Positions 8,522 to 18,058 of a stretch of DNA of 30,257 nucleotides are shown piece by piece. This DNA is from Lysobacterales bacterium (GTDB lineage Bacteria; Pseudomonadota; Gammaproteobacteria; Xanthomonadales; SZUA-36): assembly GCA_021648045.1 (NCBI GenBank), contig JAKITM010000022.1, positions 1-30,257 on the forward strand, in the 5' to 3' direction. The position numbers were made by a program, and so were the translations under genes. Position 1 is the first letter of the stretch, and each line of letters starts with the position of its first letter. The notes under the pieces are model-generated. The model did not search any database, was not told the origin of the DNA, and was given only the letters and a program-made list of their open reading frames with translations.

Positions 8522-9411
8522 AATCGAGCGGGGGCCTGCATCCAGTTTTCCAGACTTTTTTCGCCCAGCACATTCATCAAAAAAAGCAGTAAGCGGTAGG
8601 GCGTTCGCACAGCGGATAAATCGGGCATCGAATGTGTCTGTTGATATGTTTGGGTGAAGGTTTTCGCTTGTTGCTCATCGAGTAAATATTCTAGCAGCAC
8701 CAATTCCAATTCTCTGGGAGCGTAGACAAAGGTATCTAGGTCAACTAATGCCGAGAGCTTTCCATCTAGCAGTAAAAACTGATCCCAGCGCAGGTCGGGC
8801 ATGATTGGGACAAATTCTTTTGCCTCGCAAAAATCTACTGATTTGAGGGCTTCATCAAGTATCTTTGATGGGATGCTGCCGTGCTGCTCGGCTAATATCT
8901 GCAGACTGCTGCGCAGGCGTTGCGGCCATTGCTCCGGCGTAAACTGCGGTTGTTCGAGTTGTCCCCAAAGGTTTGTTGACTGCTGGTGCAGGCTGGCCAT
9001 ATGGTTGGCCAGATCGCTTATAACAGCTGTGTTCATAGTGGCGGCTGACGGCAGAATCCCTGCTACCTTCTTGGTTGCAATAAAGGCTTGTTCAGTATCA
9101 TTGGCGGAACCTGCCGCTATGTATTCAGGAATTGTTAATGGGCTAAGCGTTGATAGTTTTATATAGACATTGGCAAAGCCACCTAATTGTGCGGGAAGAT
9201 CTACCCCGAAAAGAGATTCCATTGCTTGCCAGAAAGCCGAGTTAGCGATGTTCTCTTGCTTACAAATTTTAACAATCAGGGGGCCGCTCTGTGTTTCACA
9301 GTCCCATAGTTGATGGGTGCTGTCGCTGAACATTGCTGGCAGCGTAGTTGCCCGAATTAACTCAGGCAGTTGTCGTTGCTGCGACTCGGATAAGCCAGGG
9401 TAGGTTGGCAA
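8518..9411 (-). CDS. APH/choline-kinase-fold phosphotransferase with altered catalytic motif
   Basis: A 297-aa protein resembling small-molecule kinases of the aminoglycoside phosphotransferase fold. It has an N-lobe strand with Lys (GPLIVKICKQ, K48), a helix of the type LANHMASLHQQS (134-145), a catalytic-loop region MPDLRWDQFLLLDGKLSALV (204-223), and VDLDTFVYAPRELELVLLEY, which matches the metal-binding DxD region (D224, D226). The usual H-x-D-x4-N becomes M-x-D-x4-Q: the catalytic Asp (D206) stays but the His and Asn are replaced. It is convergent with pnuT, and their stop codons overlap. That position suggests, but does not prove, a role in phosphorylating salvaged thiamine. A choline- or homoserine-kinase-like role is equally possible. 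It is not under the riboswitch. Confidence 0.7.
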   Translation of the reverse strand: MPTYPGLSESQQRQLPELIRATTLPAMFSDSTHQLWDCETQSGPLIVKICKQENIANSAFWQAMESLFGVDLPAQLGGFANVYIKLSTLSPLTIPEYIAAGSANDTEQAFIATKKVAGILPSAATMNTAVISDLANHMASLHQQSTNLWGQLEQPQFTPEQWPQRLRSSLQILAEQHGSIPSKILDEALKSVDFCEAKEFVPIMPDLRWDQFLLLDGKLSALVDLDTFVYAPRELELVLLEYLLDEQQAKTFTQTYQQTHSMPDLSAVRTPYRLLLFLMNVLGEKSLENWMQAPARF

Positions 9412-9440
9412 GGTAGCTTTACTTCTGTATCGGCTTGGAA

Positions 9441-9629
9441 TTATTCAGGCTGACTTAGTTTGAGTCGTTTTAACATATCCCAGATCGGTACTGCCGTTAG
9501 TCCGCTGAATACCCCGATGATATAACCCGGGAGTACAAAACCAAAAATCGACTGCCAGATCATATCGATTAGAAAGCTGACTACTAATATGGCCACTACC
9601 AGAATTAGTGCGCGTTGCCAAAAAGGCAT
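9441..9629 (-). CDS. Small two-helix membrane protein, unknown function
   Basis: A 62-aa protein with two hydrophobic segments (ALILVVAILVVSFLIDMIW and FVLPGYIIGVFSGLTAVPIW) joined by a short turn, and a basic, cytoplasm-like tail MLKRLKLSQPE. A GGAG Shine-Dalgarno lies seven bases before the ATG, supporting translation. I do not recognise the family. It sits 29 bases upstream of the kinase gene on the same strand and could be co-transcribed with it. Confidence 0.65.
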   Translation of the reverse strand: MPFWQRALILVVAILVVSFLIDMIWQSIFGFVLPGYIIGVFSGLTAVPIWDMLKRLKLSQPE

Positions 9630-9717
9630 GGTTGTATCTCCATAGAAATTATTATGGTTATTATGCCACTAGTTGAAAGGTTTCTGCTGGCAAATAGCAG
9701 GGGCTGGCTTTAGGAGA

Positions 9718-9737
9718 TCCCGGCTCGGAGGCCGGGA
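9718..9737. repeat. REP-like palindromic hairpin
   Basis: TCCCGGC (9718-9724) and GCCGGGA (9731-9737) form a perfect 7-bp stem with a six-base loop. The surrounding GATCCCGGCTCGGAGG pattern resembles interspersed palindromic units of many gammaproteobacteria. It lies just past the 3' end of the acyl-CoA dehydrogenase gene and may also stabilise or end that transcript; no T run follows. Confidence 0.6.
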
Positions 9738-9756
9738 CGACAGTGTGTACTGAGGT

Positions 9757-11535
9757 TTAAAACTGTTCTGAACTCAGTCCCATCATGCTATCGCTACCTG
9801 CCTTGATTGTTGTCAAATAGCTGTGACTGCGTGGTAGGAAATGCTCAAAATAAAACTGCGCGGTAATTTGTTTCGCGGCTAAGAAAGCGCTATCTCTAGG
9901 TCCTGCTTCGAGTAATTGGGTGGCTTTAAGTGTTGATTGACCCATTACCCATCCACCGCAAACAAAGCCTAACAACATCATCAGGTTTACGCTGCTGCTG
10001 CCCATTGCATGTTTGTCTTCTGTAGCGTTTTCCAATAACCATTTACCGGCCTCGCGGGCGGCGTTGACGGTATTGGTTAATGATTCTGCCATGTTACTGA
10101 GATTATCCACAGCTGCCATTGCGTCCGCAGTTTCCTGGATTTCATCCAGTAGTGACTGTAGTGCCTCACCTTTATCCAACAAAATTTTCCGGCCGGCTAA
10201 ATCTAGGCCCTGTATGCCGGTAGTGCCTTCATAGATAGTTAGAATTCGGGCATCACGCAAGTGCTGGGCACTGCCGGTTTCTTCAACATAACCCATGCCG
10301 CCGTGAATCTGCACCCCGAAGGATGTAATTTCCTGCGCCAATTCAGTACACCAGCCTTTAACGATGGGCGTATAAAGCTCATTACGGGCGGTGTGTTTTT
10401 TTGCGACTTCAGGGTTTTTTGCCCAGTGGCTGCGGTCAGCCTCCGAGGCTGCGGTATAAAGTAGCGCGCGCATGGCTTCACTGGCTGATTTCATTAACAT
10501 TAGCATGCGACGGACATCGGGGAATTCAATAATCGGGTAGCGGCTACCGTCTTTGCGGGTTCCCTGGATGCGTTCCTTGGCAAAAGTTCGTGCCTGCTGG
10601 TAGGAGCGTTCGCAAACACCCAGTGCCTGCATGCCCACGCCTTGACGAGCTTCGTTCATCATCGTAAACATGGCCATTAGGCCGTTATGTTCTTTACCCA
10701 CTAGATAGCCAACCGCACCGCCGTTATCGCCAAAATTCAGAGTGCAGGTTGGGCTGCCATGGATGCCTAGTTTGTGTTCAATACCTACACAATAGGCATC
10801 GTTACGCTGGCCGGGTTTGCCGTTATCATCAAGTAAAAACTTAGGCACCAGAAACAGCGAAATTCCGCGCACACCAGCAGGCGCATCGGGTAGGCGGGCA
10901 AGTACCAGATGGATGATGTTTTCAGTCATCTGATGATCACCCCAGGTGATAAAGATTTTCTGCCCGCTAATCAGGTAATGGTCACCTTCGGGCACGGCTT
11001 TGGTGATAACCGCGGCAAGGTCTGATCCCGCGCCGGGTTCTGTGAGACACATGGAGCCGGCCCATTCACCGCTGATCATCGGCGGCAAATAGCGATCTTT
11101 GAGCTCATCGCTGGCATGCGCTGTGATGGCATCAACAGCCCCAGTGGTTAACATTGGGCATAAAGCTAAGGCGAGGTTGGCGGTATCCCAAATTTCGGTA
11201 ACCGCTGTTTCTAGCATTTTTGGCATATTTTGGCCGCCATATTGCTCAGCGCCAGCTAAGGATGCCCAACCGCTTTGCGCATATTGGCGATAGGCATCGG
11301 CAAAACCTGGGGTTTCTTCAACTCCGTTTTCACCCAGCTTTGCTCCCTGCTGGTCGCCAACACTGTTTAAGGGAGCAAAAACTTCAGTGCCGAGGCGGGC
11401 GGCCTCTTCGAGGATGGCATCTGCCAGCTCCATATTTATATCGTCCAACTCAGCCTGCTTGCAAAGTTTTTCAAAATCAAGCAAGTGGTTGAGGATAAAA
11501 ACAGCATCTTTATAGGGGTATTGGTAGTTACTCAT
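9757..11535 (-). CDS. Acyl-CoA dehydrogenase, long (about 590-aa) DmdC-like class
   Basis: A 592-aa flavoprotein, longer than the ~380-aa classical enzymes because of an extra C-terminal domain. Middle-domain FAD motifs CLTEPGAGSDLAAVITKA and SGQKIFITWGDHQMT are present, followed by the helical C-domain FGVQIHGGMGYVEETGSAQH. The catalytic-base region IYEGTTGIQ carries Glu at about residue 436. The opening YPYKDAVFILNHLLDFEKL is typical of the class that includes 3-methylmercaptopropionyl-CoA dehydrogenase (DmdC) and related fatty-acyl enzymes. It introduces the alpha,beta double bond into an acyl-CoA, passing electrons to ETF. True DmdC function needs dmd neighbours, which are not visible, so a general fatty-acyl role is as likely. 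The neighbouring LysR gene is on the same strand, 159 bases upstream. Confidence 0.95.
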   Translation of the reverse strand: MSNYQYPYKDAVFILNHLLDFEKLCKQAELDDINMELADAILEEAARLGTEVFAPLNSVGDQQGAKLGENGVEETPGFADAYRQYAQSGWASLAGAEQYGGQNMPKMLETAVTEIWDTANLALALCPMLTTGAVDAITAHASDELKDRYLPPMISGEWAGSMCLTEPGAGSDLAAVITKAVPEGDHYLISGQKIFITWGDHQMTENIIHLVLARLPDAPAGVRGISLFLVPKFLLDDNGKPGQRNDAYCVGIEHKLGIHGSPTCTLNFGDNGGAVGYLVGKEHNGLMAMFTMMNEARQGVGMQALGVCERSYQQARTFAKERIQGTRKDGSRYPIIEFPDVRRMLMLMKSASEAMRALLYTAASEADRSHWAKNPEVAKKHTARNELYTPIVKGWCTELAQEITSFGVQIHGGMGYVEETGSAQHLRDARILTIYEGTTGIQGLDLAGRKILLDKGEALQSLLDEIQETADAMAAVDNLSNMAESLTNTVNAAREAGKWLLENATEDKHAMGSSSVNLMMLLGFVCGGWVMGQSTLKATQLLEAGPRDSAFLAAKQITAQFYFEHFLPRSHSYLTTIKAGSDSMMGLSSEQF

Positions 11536-11694
11536 CCGTGGATTTCCTGTTAATGAATGGTGTGATGTAATAATAACTCAGCTACATTGCTATCAGGGTC
11601 TTTCGGCTTAAAAACTTTTGATTTAAATTTGATTGTTGTAGTTGCTATTTATTCTCACTGATAAAGCCTGTAGTGAATTTCTAGCAGAACCCAC

Positions 11695-12660
11695 TTACAC
11701 CAAAATTTCCGCACCCAATGACGCGATATGAGGCGCCTCTGCCAAGGACTGCTGTGTGTCTATTTCGTGCAAAACCTGGATGAATGAACGAGCCGACGGC
11801 GATGATGCTATGCCCTTGCGCCGGATAATATTAAAATTGCTGACAAACCCGGCAATTTTTAACGGTATTGCCTTGAGTAAGCCGGTCTTTAATTCAGTAG
11901 CCACCATTCCATATGAAGCAATCGCAATATTGTTGCTATTCTGCACGGTGGATTTAATCAGTGCCTGATCGTTACAGATAATATGCTTGAGCACTCCTGG
12001 TGCTGCTGTTGGCTGAATTTCGGGGAAGAATAGTTTTTGGAATAAAGATTGTAGTCGCTGCGGTAATACGGGCATCATCAGCGGAAATTCTGCCAGATCG
12101 CTTGCCAGCAGTTTTGTTTTATTAAATAGCGGGTGATCAGGTCTGCATATAAAAAATGCCTGATGTTGGTCTAGTGGTATTAGCTCAAAATTTTGAGCTA
12201 GTTCGAGGTCGCTGCTATCAATGACCAGAAAATCAAACTCCTTTTCCATTAAGCGGGCAGGCAACTCATACCAGGTATCTATGCTGATGCTGAGTTCGAT
12301 TTCCGGATATTTTTGGCTGAAGTCAACAATCGCCTGCGGCAGCAATGCAGAACCTACATAAGAACCGGCGCCGATACTGATGGAGCCTTGCAGAATCCCC
12401 TGATAACGCTTGATTTCCTCCTGCATTGATTCTGAAGAGGCGCTGATTAAATGTGCGTGTTTGAGCATTATCTTGCCCGCATGGGTAGTTGTAATGCCTC
12501 TGTGGCTGCGGTTAAACAGCTTTTCTCCTAGCGTGGTTTCCAGTGCCTGGATGTTGCGCGACAAGCTTGGTTGGCTGATATTTAGGGCATAGGCTGCGCG
12601 TGCAAAATTACCGTGCTCGGCAAGGCAAAGTGCATTTTTAAGTAGGCGGGAGTTAATCAT
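11695..12660 (-). CDS. LysR-family transcriptional regulator
   Basis: A 321-aa LysR protein. The N-terminal winged helix-turn-helix is standard: AEHGNFARAAYALNISQPSL followed by SRNIQALETTLGEKLFNRSH. The C-terminal periplasmic-binding-protein-like effector domain starts near GSISIGAGSYVGSALLPQAI and continues through ELPARLMEKEFDFLVIDSSD. It is transcribed away from the sulfatase gene, with 101 bases between the start codons. This is the classic LysR arrangement and makes the sulfatase gene its most likely target. The spacer contains two palindromes suited to a LysR dimer. The effector is unknown; a sulfated compound or its product would fit. Confidence 0.95.
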   Translation of the reverse strand: MINSRLLKNALCLAEHGNFARAAYALNISQPSLSRNIQALETTLGEKLFNRSHRGITTTHAGKIMLKHAHLISASSESMQEEIKRYQGILQGSISIGAGSYVGSALLPQAIVDFSQKYPEIELSISIDTWYELPARLMEKEFDFLVIDSSDLELAQNFELIPLDQHQAFFICRPDHPLFNKTKLLASDLAEFPLMMPVLPQRLQSLFQKLFFPEIQPTAAPGVLKHIICNDQALIKSTVQNSNNIAIASYGMVATELKTGLLKAIPLKIAGFVSNFNIIRRKGIASSPSARSFIQVLHEIDTQQSLAEAPHIASLGAEILV

Positions 12661-12670
12661 ACATAAATCG

Positions 12671-12709
12671 TATCATATTGATATAAATTATACATTAGAC
12701 CTATTAGGT
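12671..12709. promoter_or_regulatory. Candidate LysR operator sites between lysR and sulfatase genes
   Basis: Two short palindromes lie in the 101-bp divergent spacer: TATCA-TAT-TGATA at 12671-12683 and ACCTA-T-TAGGT at 12699-12709. Both fit the T-N11-A type symmetry of LysR sites and lie close to each start. Function is inferred from position. Confidence 0.45.
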
Positions 12710-12761
12710 AAATAAAGCTACAATTCAATATCTACTTCCTTGTAACAAAAAAGAGATCCTT

Positions 12762-14297
12762 ATGAGAAAAAATAGACTATTACTTCTAGCCTTTTTAGTG
12801 CTGGCCTTTAGTTCGGCCAATCTTTTGGCGAAAACGGACAAACCCAATATATTAATTATTTGGGGCGATGATATTGGTGGTTTTAATATCAGTGCCTACA
12901 ACATGGGCATGATGGGCTATAAAACCCCCAATATTGATCGCATCGCTAAAGAAGGTGCGCTGTTTACCGATTGGTATGGTCAGCAGAGTTGTACCGCCGG
13001 GCGGGCAGCCTTTATCACCGGTCAATCCCCTATTCGCACTGGTCTGACCAAAGTAGGTTTGCCCGGGGCGCCTGAGGGCATGATGATAGAAGACCCGACC
13101 ATTGCCGGACTGTTGAAGGGAGAGGGTTATGTAACTGGTCAGTTCGGTAAGAACCACTTGGGTGATCGTGATGAAATGTTACCAACTAATCATGGCTTTG
13201 ATGAGTTTTTTGGTAATTTGTACCATCTCAATGCAGAGGAAGAACCCGAACACCCAGATTACCCGAAAGACGCAGAATTTAAGAAAAAATTCGGTCCGCG
13301 CGGAGTTATTCATAGTACGGCTGACGGTAAAATCGAAGATACCGGCCCGTTAACCAAAAAACGCATGGAAACGGTTGATATGGAAGTCACCGCTAAAGCC
13401 ATAGACTTTATGGAGCGGGCCGTTAAAAGCAACAAGCCTTTCTTCCTCTGGTGGAATAGTACGCGCATGCACATTAACACCCATTTGAAACCTGAGGCCG
13501 TAGGTAAAACCGGTCTGGGTGTCTTTGCCGATGGCATGGTAGAGCATGATGGTATGGTGGGTGAATTACTCGACAAGCTGGATGAGTTAGGCATCGCCGA
13601 TAACACAATTGTTATGTATTCCACCGATAACGGCGCTGAAGTATTCAGTTGGCCTGATGGCGGTACCACTATGTTCCGCGGTGAGAAAGCGACTCAGTGG
13701 GAAGGCGGCTTCCGGGTACCAACCGTTATTCGCTGGCCTGGGGTCATCAAACCTGGCACCATTAATAATGAGATTGCTGCGCACGAAGATATGCTGGCAA
13801 CATTGCTGGCAGCGGCTGGTAATCCGAATATTAAAGCTGAGTTGTTAAAAGGCAAAAAAGCTATTGGTAGAAATTACAAAGTTCATCTTGATGGTTACAA
13901 TCTGTTGCCTGCTCTGAAGGGCGAAGCCGAATGGCCGCGCGAGGAGTTCCTGTATTGGACCGATGATGGTGACATGGCTGCACTACGCTACAATAACTGG
14001 AAAATTACTTTCATGAGGCAAAACGGTGAAGGAATCGAAGTGTGGTTTAAGCCGTTTGAGGTATTGCGTGCACCAATGTTAACGAACTTGCGCATGGATC
14101 CATTTGAACGCGCAGAATATGAAACCATTGGTTACCACAAATGGTGGGTTGATCATATGTTTATGGTTGCACCGGCCGCAGCTTATGTTGGTCAATGGAT
14201 GCAGAGTTTCCGTGAGTTCCCACCGCGGCAGAAACCAGGAACATTTAGTCTCGATCATGTAATGGAGTCTATTCAACGCGGTGCGGGCGATAAATAA
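12762..14297 (+). CDS. Exported sulfatase (arylsulfatase-type)
   Basis: A 511-aa sulfatase with signal peptide LLLLAFLVLAFSSANLLAK. Metal-binding IIWGDDIGG (D36, D37) opens the alkaline-phosphatase-like fold. The formylglycine site is CTAGRAAFITGQ with Cys77, the residue expected to be oxidised to formylglycine. Later motifs include QFGKNHLGD (Lys/His), RMHINTHL, and the second metal site YSTDNGAE with FRGEKATQWEGGFRVP. The core CxAxR form differs from the commonest CxPxR, but Ala at that position is known in sulfatases. The enzyme hydrolyses sulfate esters, probably in the periplasm. It diverges from a LysR gene and ends in a strong terminator. No maturase (FGE or anSME) is in the window, so activation depends on a gene elsewhere. 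Confidence 0.94.
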   Translation: MRKNRLLLLAFLVLAFSSANLLAKTDKPNILIIWGDDIGGFNISAYNMGMMGYKTPNIDRIAKEGALFTDWYGQQSCTAGRAAFITGQSPIRTGLTKVGLPGAPEGMMIEDPTIAGLLKGEGYVTGQFGKNHLGDRDEMLPTNHGFDEFFGNLYHLNAEEEPEHPDYPKDAEFKKKFGPRGVIHSTADGKIEDTGPLTKKRMETVDMEVTAKAIDFMERAVKSNKPFFLWWNSTRMHINTHLKPEAVGKTGLGVFADGMVEHDGMVGELLDKLDELGIADNTIVMYSTDNGAEVFSWPDGGTTMFRGEKATQWEGGFRVPTVIRWPGVIKPGTINNEIAAHEDMLATLLAAAGNPNIKAELLKGKKAIGRNYKVHLDGYNLLPALKGEAEWPREEFLYWTDDGDMAALRYNNWKITFMRQNGEGIEVWFKPFEVLRAPMLTNLRMDPFERAEYETIGYHKWWVDHMFMVAPAAAYVGQWMQSFREFPPRQKPGTFSLDHVMESIQRGAGDK

Positions 14298-14319
14298 ACG
14301 CTAGCTCATTGTAAATAAG

Positions 14320-14352
14320 CCGGGAATTGTTAACACAATTCCCGGTTTTTTT
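14320..14352 (+). terminator. Rho-independent terminator after the sulfatase gene
   Basis: CCGGGAATTGT (14320-14330) and ACAATTCCCGG (14335-14345) form a perfect 11-bp stem with loop TAAC, followed directly by seven T (14346-14352). It separates the sulfatase transcript from the moxR operon. Confidence 0.95.
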
Positions 14353-14429
14353 AACTCAAAACGAAGCAGCCTGTATAGCATGTAGACTGCTGAGTAATTA
14401 CATACTCCTTAGTAAAAAGGAAACCATCA

Positions 14430-15398
<969 letters not shown>

Positions 15399-15440
15399 AG
15401 AAACGACATCTTTTTGTAACTCTGATGTGCTGAGCGGTGA

Positions 15441-15498
15441 CTGGATTCCCGCCTGCGAGGCTGTGCTAAAACTCCCAGCCTCGTAGGCGGGGAACCAG
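15441..15498. repeat. REP/palindromic-unit-like long imperfect hairpin
   Basis: Two 23-base arms, CTGGATTCCCGCCTGCGAGG+CTG at 15441-15463 and its near-complement at 15476-15498, pair at 20 of 23 positions around a 12-base loop. The CCCGCCTGCGAGG core resembles widespread gammaproteobacterial palindromic units. It lies between moxR and the HAD gene and could lower downstream expression or stabilise the moxR mRNA. No T run follows, so it is not a typical terminator. Confidence 0.75.
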
Positions 15499-15537
15499 TG
15501 TGTTAATGAGAATGGTAAATTAAATAAGGATGCTAAA

Positions 15538-16551
15538 GTGAACAAATATCAAAAGAGGTTCATACAAATACCCGGATTAGCTTTGCTGCTGTTTTTAACA
15601 GCATGTGCCAGCCAACAACCGGTTGTTAAGCCCGTTACCGACCCACTGGCATCATGGACAGAGGGCGCAACAAAACAACGGATAACCGAATTTGTAAATA
15701 CGGTGACTGACAAAACCAGCCCAGACTTTGTGCCGGTGAATATGCGCATCGCCACTTTTGATAATGACGGCACGCTATGGGCAGAAAAGCCAACATATTT
15801 CCAACTGCTGTTTATCATTGACCGGGTCAAGGCGATGGCTGCTGAGCATCCTGAATGGAAAACCACCCAGCCTTTCCAAGCCGTGCTCGAAAATGATATG
15901 GCGGCTATGAAAGCTAGCGGAGAACACGGCTTAATCGAACTGGCCATGGCGACACATTCCGGTATGACTACTGATGAATTTGAAATAATCGTCAACGATT
16001 GGTTAGCTAGCGCACGCCACCCAACAACGGGCAAACGATACCCACAGATGGTATATCAACCGATGTTAGAGTTGCTGGATTACTTGCGCGCCAATGAATT
16101 TACTGTGTTTATCGTCTCTGGTGGCGGGATGGAATTCATGCGCCCGTGGACGCAAGCGGTATATGGCATCCCACCCCATCAGGTGGTTGGGAGCAGCATG
16201 GAAACACAGTATGAGCTACGCAATGGCAAGCCGGTGCTGATGCGTTTGCCAAAAATACATTTTATTGACGATAAGGAAACCAAGCCCGTTGCTATTAACC
16301 GCTTTATTGGCCAGCGTCCCATTTTTGCCGGAGGTAACTCCGATGGCGATTTTGAAATGCTTCAATGGACAACTTCAGGTGCCGGCAAACGCTTCGGCCT
16401 GATTGTCCATCACACCGACGCTAAACGCGAATGGGCCTATGACCGTGAATCATCAGAAGGGCGCTTGGTAAGAGGGCTCGATGAAGCCGAAGAGAATGGC
16501 TGGCTGCTGGTAGACATGGCACAAGACTGGCGGGTCATTTACCCCGAGTAA
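15538..16551 (+). CDS. HAD-superfamily phosphatase lipoprotein
   Basis: A 337-aa protein starting at GTG with AAGGA seven bases upstream. The N-terminus is a lipoprotein signal with lipobox LTAC (Cys23), so it should be anchored in the membrane facing the periplasm. The HAD catalytic motif I is IATFDNDGTLW (nucleophile D75, acid D77). Motif II is FIVSGGGMEFMRPW, and motifs III/IV are KPVAINRF and FAGGNSDGDFEMLQW. This layout is that of phosphoserine-phosphatase-like HAD enzymes. Its place between moxR and the DUF58 gene, three bases before the latter, makes it part of the operon. The substrate is unknown; a phosphorylated periplasmic compound, or a protein handled by the MoxR system, are both guesses. 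Confidence 0.9.
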   Translation: MNKYQKRFIQIPGLALLLFLTACASQQPVVKPVTDPLASWTEGATKQRITEFVNTVTDKTSPDFVPVNMRIATFDNDGTLWAEKPTYFQLLFIIDRVKAMAAEHPEWKTTQPFQAVLENDMAAMKASGEHGLIELAMATHSGMTTDEFEIIVNDWLASARHPTTGKRYPQMVYQPMLELLDYLRANEFTVFIVSGGGMEFMRPWTQAVYGIPPHQVVGSSMETQYELRNGKPVLMRLPKIHFIDDKETKPVAINRFIGQRPIFAGGNSDGDFEMLQWTTSGAGKRFGLIVHHTDAKREWAYDRESSEGRLVRGLDEAEENGWLLVDMAQDWRVIYPE

Positions 16552-16554
16552 GCT

Positions 16555-17523
16555 ATGGCAGCTGCGGCGTCCTTAAATAAAAACAACAAGCTGGATGCAG
16601 GTGTCTATGTGCAGCTTGATGAATTGGTGAAGTTGCAGTACAAGGCATCCGGTTTCAGCTTTTTGCCGAAGCAACCCATCCATAGTGTGCTCAGCGGGCA
16701 GCACAGTTCAAAATTGCGTGGGCGCGGCTTGAATTTTGAAGAACTGCGTAATTATCTGCCCGGAGATGATACCCGCAATATCGACTGGAAAGTCACCGCC
16801 CGCACCGGCACACCCTATGTGCGGGTATATACCGAAGAAAAAGACCGTACAGTATGGTTGTTGGTAGACCAACGCCAGGCAATGTTCTTTGGTAGCAAAA
16901 AACGCATGAAGTCTGTAGTTGCAGCAGAAGTTGCAGCGATTTCTGCCTGGCGGGTATTGAGTGTTGGCGATCGGGTAGGCGCGGTGATATTTAATGATGA
17001 AGAAATCACCGTGGTGCCGCCACATCGTAGCCGTGAACGGGTAATGCAAATCCTCAAACAGCTGGTGAATATGAACCAGGCACTGAGTGCTAATACCAAT
17101 ACCAGCCCGAGTCCAAGCAAACTCAGCGAGGCACTAAAAACAGTCAGTCATATGGCAGGGCATGACAGCCTGCTGGTGATGATTACTGATGGTGACGGCC
17201 TCAGTTCAGAAACCCGTCGACAGATTACCCGTATTTCCGAACATAACGATGTTTTAACCGCGTTTATTTATGACCCATTGGAACAAAAACTGCCAGCCGC
17301 CGGTCGCCTGCGCTTTGCCGATGATTCAGGCCAGATGGAAGTTGATACTTCCAACAAGAAATTCCGCAGGGGTTTTCAAAATGAATTTCAACAAAAGCTG
17401 GAAAGGATGCAAACGGTTTCAAGGCGATTTTCAATCCCACTGCTGCCGTTAGAGACCATCACCCCGGTGTCGGAACAAATACGCAAGCTTCTTGGACATC
17501 AACTTACCGGCAAACGGTTTTAA
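16555..17523 (+). CDS. DUF58 protein (MoxR partner)
   Basis: A 322-aa DUF58 protein. The family signature is at residues 56-78: GRGLNFEELRNYLPGDDTRN then IDW. After it come the VWA-like strands VWLLVDQRQAMFFGS, the helix SVVAAEVAAISAWRVLSVGD and VGAVIFNDEEITVVPP. A second strand, LLVMITDGDGLS, resembles the MIDAS-supporting DG strand. DUF58 proteins nearly always lie directly behind moxR and are thought to be its cytoplasmic VWA-fold partner. No membrane segment is seen. The start is three bases after the HAD stop. The 3' end is 10 bases before the next start, which has GGAG as Shine-Dalgarno. Confidence 0.94.
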   Translation: MAAAASLNKNNKLDAGVYVQLDELVKLQYKASGFSFLPKQPIHSVLSGQHSSKLRGRGLNFEELRNYLPGDDTRNIDWKVTARTGTPYVRVYTEEKDRTVWLLVDQRQAMFFGSKKRMKSVVAAEVAAISAWRVLSVGDRVGAVIFNDEEITVVPPHRSRERVMQILKQLVNMNQALSANTNTSPSPSKLSEALKTVSHMAGHDSLLVMITDGDGLSSETRRQITRISEHNDVLTAFIYDPLEQKLPAAGRLRFADDSGQMEVDTSNKKFRRGFQNEFQQKLERMQTVSRRFSIPLLPLETITPVSEQIRKLLGHQLTGKRF

Positions 17524-17533
17524 TGGAGCCCGG

Positions 17534-18055
17534 ATGAAATCACCTGACCCGGCCAGCCTGCAAAACCTCAATGATATTATCATGCCGGCAGAAATCAGCT
17601 GGTGGCCACTCGCATCTGGTTGGTATTTTTTGCTGACGTTGTTGCTTGTGCTAGGCATTTGGTTGGTATTTCACCTACATGCTAACTGGATAAAAAATCA
17701 GTATCGGCGTGAGGCCTTGCTGCAGTTGCAACAACTCGAAAATGGAATCGAAAATACAGCAAACCGCGATACCAGTCTGCGGCAAATCCCCAGCCTGTTA
17801 AAGCGAACAGCAGTTTCAGCATACCCTCGCGAACAGGTTGCATCGCTAACGGGGAAGCAATGGTCAGATTTTCTGAATACCACCCTGAAAAAACCGGCCT
17901 TTAATCCGGCTGCTTCAGCCGCTTTAGAGAAAATCGCATATTCCGGTGGTTCATTGAATGCTATTAATTCAGAATCAGTGCTTGCTCTGATCAACGCCTG
18001 CCGCTATTGGCTTCAACACCATCAGTCTGAAGGGCTAGCGGGCGAGGAGGGGTAA
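17534..18055 (+). CDS. DUF4381 single-pass membrane protein
   Basis: A 173-aa protein with one strong membrane segment (GWYFLLTLLLVLGIWLVFHL, about residues 28-48) preceded by LQNLNDIIMPAEISWWPLAS, the hallmark of DUF4381 proteins of MoxR/Bat operons. The cytoplasmic part is helical (REALLQLQQLENGI; SLLKRTAVSAYPREQVASLT; GKQWSDFLN). The ATG at 17534 is preferred because GGAG lies five bases upstream; an upstream in-frame start at 17492 would overlap DUF58. Its function is unknown, but operon position suggests an assembly partner for the VWA proteins that follow. Confidence 0.88.
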   Translation: MKSPDPASLQNLNDIIMPAEISWWPLASGWYFLLTLLLVLGIWLVFHLHANWIKNQYRREALLQLQQLENGIENTANRDTSLRQIPSLLKRTAVSAYPREQVASLTGKQWSDFLNTTLKKPAFNPAASAALEKIAYSGGSLNAINSESVLALINACRYWLQHHQSEGLAGEEG

Positions 18056-18058
18056 GTT

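Noticed and set aside
9718..9737. Rho-independent terminator for the acyl-CoA dehydrogenase gene
   Set aside because: The stem is good but no T run follows in either direction; better read as a REP-like unit.
9757..11535. Firm DmdC assignment
   Set aside because: No dmdA, dmdB or dmdD neighbours are visible; only the broad long acyl-CoA dehydrogenase class is supported.
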